A DNA stretch of 64,000 nt from CAZESS01 sp964414415 (GTDB lineage Archaea > Thermoplasmatota > E2 > UBA202 > DSCA01): assembly GCA_964414415.1 (NCBI GenBank), contig CAYPWJ010000001.1, forward strand, positions 124,001-188,000, read 5' to 3'. Each line of letters begins with the position of its first letter. Position 1 is the stretch's first letter. The notes beneath the pieces were generated by a model that was given only the letters and a program-made list of their open reading frames with translations, was not told the origin of the DNA and searched no databases. Position numbers and translations under genes: made by a program. Below, one piece after another: positions 60,054-64,000 of the stretch.

Positions 60054-60680
60054 TCACTGCCGTCGTCTGCTGACCGATACCAGCACTGCAGCGAGACCGC
60101 CGAGCACCAGAAGCAACGTGAAGCCGGGAACACCGCCATCTCCGCCGTTTCCCCTGTTGATGTCGGGGGCATATTCCTGCGGAGCCCAGTCCTGCCAGTA
60201 TTCACCGCTTGTCTGCCGGCTGTAGCCGGACGCCGCCCAGCCTTTGAATGACACCCTGCCGTCGCTCCCCAGCAGTTCCACGCTGGCGGTAATCGTGTCA
60301 CCCGTAGCGGAGACGTTGCCGAATCGCACGTCATTGGATCCTCTGGCCATGTGGGTGCCGCTGCCGTTTACGTAGGTCATCGTGTACGTTGCATCGCTGG
60401 TGTTATATTCCGCCCAGTACCATACATCATCAGCCTCCTCGATTTCTCCCTGGACGGTCATCGTCAACATCAGCATGTCTCCGTCGACCATATACGACAG
60501 CTCCGTAATGTCGATGTTAGGCCTGTCGGTCACGGCGTGTGTCCATGCATACCCTTCCATGTTTTCGCTCCATTTCCAGTGGAGCACGTCGTCGGTGTCA
60601 TCGTCAACCGTTGCAGCATCCGCAAGACCAGCGCCGAGCAGTGCCATCACCATCAGTCCACATACAAGCATATATCTCAT
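60054..60680 (-). CDS. Secreted PGF-CTERM-type surface protein
   Basis: 208 residues from ATG 60680. Signal peptide YMLVCGLMVMALLGAGLADA, a beta-rich body of about 140 residues (ITELSYMVDGDMLMLTMTVQ, TASVELLGSDGRVSFKGWAA), a Gly/Asp linker (NRGNGGDGG) and the tail VPGFTLLLVLGGLAAVLVSV plus SRRRQ, a PGF-CTERM signal. The body has no recognised family. TATA-like CTATATATA (60711-60719, minus strand) and GGAGGAT before the ATG. It is expected to be processed by an archaeosortase. Confidence 0.8.
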   Translation of the reverse strand: MRYMLVCGLMVMALLGAGLADAATVDDDTDDVLHWKWSENMEGYAWTHAVTDRPNIDITELSYMVDGDMLMLTMTVQGEIEEADDVWYWAEYNTSDATYTMTYVNGSGTHMARGSNDVRFGNVSATGDTITASVELLGSDGRVSFKGWAASGYSRQTSGEYWQDWAPQEYAPDINRGNGGDGGVPGFTLLLVLGGLAAVLVSVSRRRQ

Positions 60681-60721
60681 GTCATCCTCCGGAACCATAT
60701 CACAATCGGCGTATATATAGA

Positions 60722-61849
60722 TTACATATATCTGGAAATATATCCGGAAAACGGAAGAAGGAAGCGGAGCAACGACGGATGCCGCCTGACGACTTCCTTC
60801 GCCACCCGCACCGGATAATCGATGTCTCCATAGGCAGTGATGGTAGCCGCGATGTCCTCATCTACCGCCTCCACCATCGCGTCCATCTCCCTATCTGAAA
60901 GGCCGACGAAACGCCTGTAAAGCCATCGACTTCGCTTGAGCTCCCCCCCGTAGCGATGCATGAACAGACGGCGGTAGTCGACAGAGCCGTCCTTCATCGC
61001 GTCGGCGAGACAATGAGCAGCCACCAGTCCCGGGTAGAGTCCGCCGCCCGACGTCGCCTTGACCTGGCCGGCTGCATCGCCAATCAATGCAGCGTCAGGC
61101 CGGCAAAACCGCCGGCGCATCCCCGCGGGAATGAGACCGGCCTGAACCTCGTCCTGTTCAACACCCAGGGAGGAAAGCAACCGCCGGAAATAATGCATCA
61201 CCCCGGCCCCGGCGGAGACACCCAATCCCAGCCTCGTCGTGTCGCCAGCGGGGATACGCCAGGCGAAAAAACCCGGTGCAACGTTGCTGCCCACCCATAT
61301 ATCAACCTCGTCTCTTTCCCTCATTCCTCCATCGGCAGAAACGACGGTCTGCAATGTCTGCACATGCCCCCGCGGATCCGGAAAGCGGAGGGCCGAGGCC
61401 GCAAAGCTGCGGACGCCGTCAGCCCCCACCACATACCGACACCGTACGCTGTCCCGCCCGGTGACCATATAGCCGTCATCCGATATATCTAGGCCGGTCG
61501 CCTTCCACGACCGGCGGATGTCGACACCAGCGGCGGCTGCACGCTCAGCGAGCGCCCGGTCAAATGCACGCCGGTCGATGGCAAGGGCGTGCGTCCGATC
61601 GCCACCGATGTGCAGTGTTCCCCCGCCGGGTGCATGGACAACGGCGCCGGTTATCTCCTGGCTGACGACATCGCCGTTCAGCCCTGCAAGGTCGAGTACG
61701 CGCGGCGTCACCAGCCCTGCGCACCGCTCAGGTACACCGATACTGTCATGCTCCTCGAGGACAACGACACGGTAGCCCTGAACAGCGAGCAGTCGGGCCG
61801 CCGTACACCCGACAGGTCCGCCACCGATGACAGCTACATCGCAACACAT
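60722..61849 (-). CDS. Geranylgeranyl reductase-family flavoprotein
   Basis: 375 residues. FAD motif DVAVIGGGPVGCTAARLLAV at the N-terminus, PERCAGLVTPRVLDLAG near residue 40 (the C-x-G-L motif of the family), YVVGADGVRS and IGDAAGQVKATSGGGLYPGL near residue 275 are diagnostic. Members saturate the isoprenoid chains of archaeal lipids. Several paralogues are usual, so the precise substrate is unknown. GGTATAAATAGG (61868-61879, read on the minus strand as CCTATTTATACC) is centred 25 bp upstream. Confidence 0.88.
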   Translation of the reverse strand: MCCDVAVIGGGPVGCTAARLLAVQGYRVVVLEEHDSIGVPERCAGLVTPRVLDLAGLNGDVVSQEITGAVVHAPGGGTLHIGGDRTHALAIDRRAFDRALAERAAAAGVDIRRSWKATGLDISDDGYMVTGRDSVRCRYVVGADGVRSFAASALRFPDPRGHVQTLQTVVSADGGMRERDEVDIWVGSNVAPGFFAWRIPAGDTTRLGLGVSAGAGVMHYFRRLLSSLGVEQDEVQAGLIPAGMRRRFCRPDAALIGDAAGQVKATSGGGLYPGLVAAHCLADAMKDGSVDYRRLFMHRYGGELKRSRWLYRRFVGLSDREMDAMVEAVDEDIAATITAYGDIDYPVRVAKEVVRRHPSLLRFLLPFSGYISRYM

Positions 61850-61889
61850 CAGGTTTAAGTATTTGCTCCCTATTTATACCTTCATCGGT

Positions 61890-62156
61890 ATGATACCTCT
61901 GGCGTGCCTGGCGTTTCTCGTCAACAGGAAAAAAACCCGTTCGCTGCTCTCTCGCTTCGTCGTCGACAAGAACGGCAACCGGGTAGGCGAAAGCATCTCT
62001 GTCTACCGGGATCTGCTCATCATCAAGCGAGCGGGCGACTACTACGCGGTGCCGCTCAAACACGTCGATGCATCAGGCGACGAGCTCAGGGTCAAAGGTG
62101 TCGTCCAGTGGGAAAAAGCGGCCGAGATGGCAGAGGAGTGGAAGCAGCGTGTATAA
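61890..62156 (+). CDS. DUF5749-like small archaeal protein
   Basis: 88 residues. A short hydrophobic N-terminus (MIPLACLAFLVNRKK) is followed by LLSRFVVDKNGNRVGESISV, DLLIIKRAGDYYAVPLKHVD and LRVKGVVQWEKAAEMAEEW. This matches a small beta-rich family widespread in haloarchaea and other euryarchaea, function unknown. ATG 61890 is chosen because a TTTAAGTATTT element (61856-61866) is centred about 28 bp upstream. It overlaps pth2 by 8 bp. Confidence 0.65.
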   Translation: MIPLACLAFLVNRKKTRSLLSRFVVDKNGNRVGESISVYRDLLIIKRAGDYYAVPLKHVDASGDELRVKGVVQWEKAAEMAEEWKQRV

Positions 62157-62493
62157 GATGGCCATCGTGACGCCCGAACTGGCCATATCCGAGGGCAAGC
62201 TGGCGGCGCAGGTCGCTCACGCGGCGGTGGAATGCGCACTCAGATTACACAGGAAAAACCCGTCGCTGCTGCAGAAATGGCTCGACGAGGGACAGAAAAA
62301 AGTAGTGCTCGGCATCGGCGACAAGGACATCCACCGCCTCCGGAGCAGGGCCGTGTCGATGGGCCTCTGCACCGCGTTGATCACAGACGCTGGCCGCACA
62401 CAGCTCGAGTCCGGCACCGTCACGGCCCTGGCCATCGGCCCCGCAGCAGAGCGCACGGTGGACAAGATAACCGGGCAGCTTCCCCTGAAATGA
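62149..62493 (+). CDS. pth2: Peptidyl-tRNA hydrolase Pth2
   Basis: 114 residues. SEGKLAAQVAHAAVECALRL near residue 14 is the conserved Pth2 motif G-K-x-AAQ-x-AHA, and GLCTALITDAGRTQL near residue 70 and VTALAIGPA near residue 91 complete the family. It releases peptides from stalled peptidyl-tRNA. GTG 62149 gives the normal family N-terminus; ATG 62158 is an alternative. ATGA overlap with the next gene. Confidence 0.93.
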   Translation: MYKMAIVTPELAISEGKLAAQVAHAAVECALRLHRKNPSLLQKWLDEGQKKVVLGIGDKDIHRLRSRAVSMGLCTALITDAGRTQLESGTVTALAIGPAAERTVDKITGQLPLK

Positions 62494-63059
62494 AACGAGA
62501 GATTCGCATTCTGGGCGTCGACGACATGCCGTTCACCTTTGACGACGAACGCGTTGGCGTCGTCGGCATCGTCATGCGTGGCAACCATTACATCGAGGGG
62601 GTGCTCCACACCGACATCGCCGTCGACGGCATCGACGCCACCGAGCGGCTCGCTTCGCTCATCTGCTCCTCCAAGCATGCAGGTCAACTCCGCGCCGCCA
62701 TGACAGATGGCGGTGCACTCGGCGGCTTCAACGTTGTCGACGGCCAGCAACTCAACGAAGCGACCGGCATCCCGGTGATGACGGTCACCGCGAACAAGCC
62801 AGATAGCGAGGCGCTCATCACCGCCCTCAAGCAGCATTTCGACGACTGGGAGAGCCGATGGGCCATCCTGCAGAAGGGAGACCTGCACCGGGTGCCGTTG
62901 CGATACCCGCTCTACGTCAAACCATTCGGTCTCACGCTCGACGAGGCAACCGAGATACTCCGGCTCAGTCTGCTCAGGGGAGCGCTCCCCGAGCCGCTGC
63001 GCGTCGCACATCTCGTTGCTACGGGCATCAAGACCGGCGAGTCATACGGCCGGCGGTGA
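62490..63059 (+). CDS. DUF99 (UPF0215) family protein
   Basis: 189 residues. EIRILGVDDMPF at the start, VVGIVMRGNHYIEGVLHTDI near residue 23, MTDGGALGGFNVVDGQQLNE near residue 72 and PLYVKPFGLTLDEATEILRL near residue 140 are characteristic. Members resemble endonuclease V folds but have no assigned function. It overlaps pth2 by 4 bp. Confidence 0.9.
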   Translation: MKREIRILGVDDMPFTFDDERVGVVGIVMRGNHYIEGVLHTDIAVDGIDATERLASLICSSKHAGQLRAAMTDGGALGGFNVVDGQQLNEATGIPVMTVTANKPDSEALITALKQHFDDWESRWAILQKGDLHRVPLRYPLYVKPFGLTLDEATEILRLSLLRGALPEPLRVAHLVATGIKTGESYGRR

Positions 63060-63095
63060 CCCGAACCGTTATAGCCAGCCCGGCATTGCATCGAC

Positions 63096-63434
63096 ATGCG
63101 CATCTGGGACGTCCCGCCGGGGGAGCTCTGCCGCCTGCATCTGCTCGGTGAACACAGGGAGCTCCACGCCATCTGGAGCATCCTGGTCAACGACAAAAAA
63201 GGATACCGGCGGCATCCCGAGGTGCAACGATGGGAAGGCAAACTGGCGGCGCTCTACCGCCGGCACGTGTCGCTGGTCGAGGAGATGCAGCGGCGGGGAT
63301 ACCGGCATGCCAGCCCGCTGGACGCGTCCGAGGCAACGGGCAGCAGCGAGCAGGACTGCTACGTGGACGGCGACGGATGCCCCGCGAGAAGCCGTGCAGT
63401 TGCCCGCGAAAAATTTAGAAAAAGTATTATATAG
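63096..63434 (+). CDS. Pyrimidine dimer DNA glycosylase/endonuclease V-like protein
   Basis: 112 residues. RIWDVPPGELCRLHLLGEHR with ELHAIWSIL and the later GYRRHPEVQRWEGKLAALYR, RGYRHASPLD follow the PF03013 family related to T4 endonuclease V; GEHREL matches the position of its catalytic Glu. Such enzymes excise UV-induced pyrimidine dimers, though this branch has not been tested as far as I know. CGTTATAGC (63067-63075) is centred 25 bp before the ATG. Confidence 0.75.
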   Translation: MRIWDVPPGELCRLHLLGEHRELHAIWSILVNDKKGYRRHPEVQRWEGKLAALYRRHVSLVEEMQRRGYRHASPLDASEATGSSEQDCYVDGDGCPARSRAVAREKFRKSII

Positions 63435-63452
63435 TCATTCCATTGGCTTTCC

Positions 63453-63569
63453 ATGGGATGGGATGAGTCATCGATACAGGAAGTGTCGACACGCATACGT
63501 GATTTTCTGGAAGTCGAGGTCGAGGTCTGCCGTGACTGCAAACAGAGCGTGAAGGGCCCCTTCGACTGA
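63453..63569 (+). CDS. CxxC-containing microprotein
   Basis: 38 residues: MGWDESSIQEVSTRIRDFLE, then VEVEVCRDCKQSVKGPFD. One CRDC pair could bind half a zinc site or act in thiol chemistry. AGTATTATATAG (63423-63434) is centred 25 bp before the ATG, which strongly suggests a leaderless transcript. Function unknown. Confidence 0.55.
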   Translation: MGWDESSIQEVSTRIRDFLEVEVEVCRDCKQSVKGPFD

Positions 63570-63576
63570 CCCGGCG

Positions 63577-64000
63577 TTATCGCTCGAGGGTCTTTCCGTA
63601 GGCGAACAGGTCGCCGGCCTGGTAGATGTCAAGCTGGACCTGCGACATGGGCTCCAGCGTTGCAACCGTGTCGCCGTCCCGTGTGACAGCGCCGCTTTCA
63701 ATGTCGACGGATATGGTATCGCGGTTTTCCAGCTCCTCCGGTAGCTCGCCCGTCAGGACGGGCAGCCCCGAGTTTATCGCGTTGCGCTTGTAGATGACAC
63801 CGAAGCTCTTCGCGACGATGGCCTGAACGCCGAGCGATATGAAGCAGTCGACGGCCTGCTGCCGGCTGCTGCCCGACCCGAAGTTTTCGCCGGCTGCCAC
63901 GATGTCGCCCGGCTCGGCGCGTTCGGCGAAGTCTTCCCAGCCGGTCAGGTTATCCAGCGCATACTGGCCCATCTCGTCGACGTCGGTGATGTGGAGATAC
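63577..64000 (-). CDS. 3-isopropylmalate/homoaconitate dehydratase-type small subunit (5' partial)
   Basis: The last 140 or so residues; the start lies beyond the window. YLHITDVDEMGQYALDNLTG near the edge, GENFGSGSSRQQAVDCFISL (the substrate-binding FGSGSSR motif) and KSFGVIYKRNAINSGLPVL are signatures of LeuD/HacB proteins, the swivel domain of heterodimeric aconitase-family enzymes. The short length excludes a one-chain aconitase. Leucine, homoaconitate or citramalate pathways are possible; the large subunit is not visible. It converges on the CxxC microprotein gene. Confidence 0.88.
   Translation of the reverse strand, partial: YLHITDVDEMGQYALDNLTGWEDFAERAEPGDIVAAGENFGSGSSRQQAVDCFISLGVQAIVAKSFGVIYKRNAINSGLPVLTGELPEELENRDTISVDIESGAVTRDGDTVATLEPMSQVQLDIYQAGDLFAYGKTLER

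Overview
This 64 kb window is GC-rich archaeal chromosome. The archaeal assignment rests on its core genes: RNA polymerase subunit Rpo7 with Spt4, ribosomal proteins S24e, S27ae and L15e, aIF5A, an Lsm protein, RadA and RadB, Pth2, a YchF/DRG-type GTPase with a TGS domain, the GTP-dependent dephospho-CoA kinase, and the tRNA-modification enzymes TrmY, Trm56 and Taw2. RadB, the sulfhydrogenase-type operon and the PGF-CTERM-like surface proteins point to the euryarchaeal side in the broad sense. No methanogenesis gene is present. The gene content fits an anaerobic, probably heterotrophic organism, but I do not assign a genus. Many genes have a TATA-like box centred about 25 bp before the start codon, which implies leaderless transcripts; in several cases this picks a GTG start.

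Layout, 1-9 kb: the end of a four-gene dye-linked dehydrogenase operon (FAD subunit, ferredoxin, BFD-like [2Fe-2S] protein, DAO-type FAD subunit), a secreted seven-bladed propeller protein, then an information-processing operon (rpo7, spt4, dephospho-CoA kinase, S24e, S27ae) running into gcvPA/gcvPB. 9-24 kb: trmY, a Toprim protein, DUF167, a HycI-type protease, a decayed sulfotransferase beside a surface-protein remnant, a C25 (gingipain-like) secreted peptidase, pyruvate kinase, radB with an M23-fold protein, an OB-fold protein with a TctA-like permease, Taw2, radA-hypE, an SBF-type transporter and a flavoprotein. 24-29 kb: a complete group 3b [NiFe] hydrogenase operon in the order beta, gamma, delta, alpha, followed by a maturation protease. 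29-42 kb: purH, a stand-alone RAM-domain protein, a Trm56-HD fusion, pdxT, aIF5A, an HDAC-family protein, QueF-type enzyme, pyrG, valS and a PUA protein.

42-46 kb holds the clearest rearrangement: an ancestral nadA-iscS-iscU operon in which nadA is split near its 3' end by an intact 1,536-bp insertion sequence (43855-45390) with imperfect terminal inverted repeats and a 5-bp target duplication. Upstream, a 12-bp palindrome TAACAATTGTTA lies between the TATA box and start codon of nadA, and almost the same palindrome sits at the promoter of a small cysteine-rich protein gene about 230 bp away.

46-64 kb mixes small zinc/redox proteins (LIM-like knuckle, C_GCAxxG_C_C protein, LMW-phosphatase/ArsC-like protein, a protein with a duplicated Cys module next to a tautomerase), translation genes, a TrmB/MarR-like regulator in operon with a radical SAM/SPASM enzyme behind two inverted repeats, and a surface-protein cluster (56.6-60.7 kb) with three PGF-CTERM-like tails. 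It closes with a geranylgeranyl-reductase-family enzyme, Pth2, a DUF99 protein, a pyrimidine-dimer glycosylase-like protein and a partial LeuD-type dehydratase subunit. I saw no tRNA, rRNA or CRISPR array.
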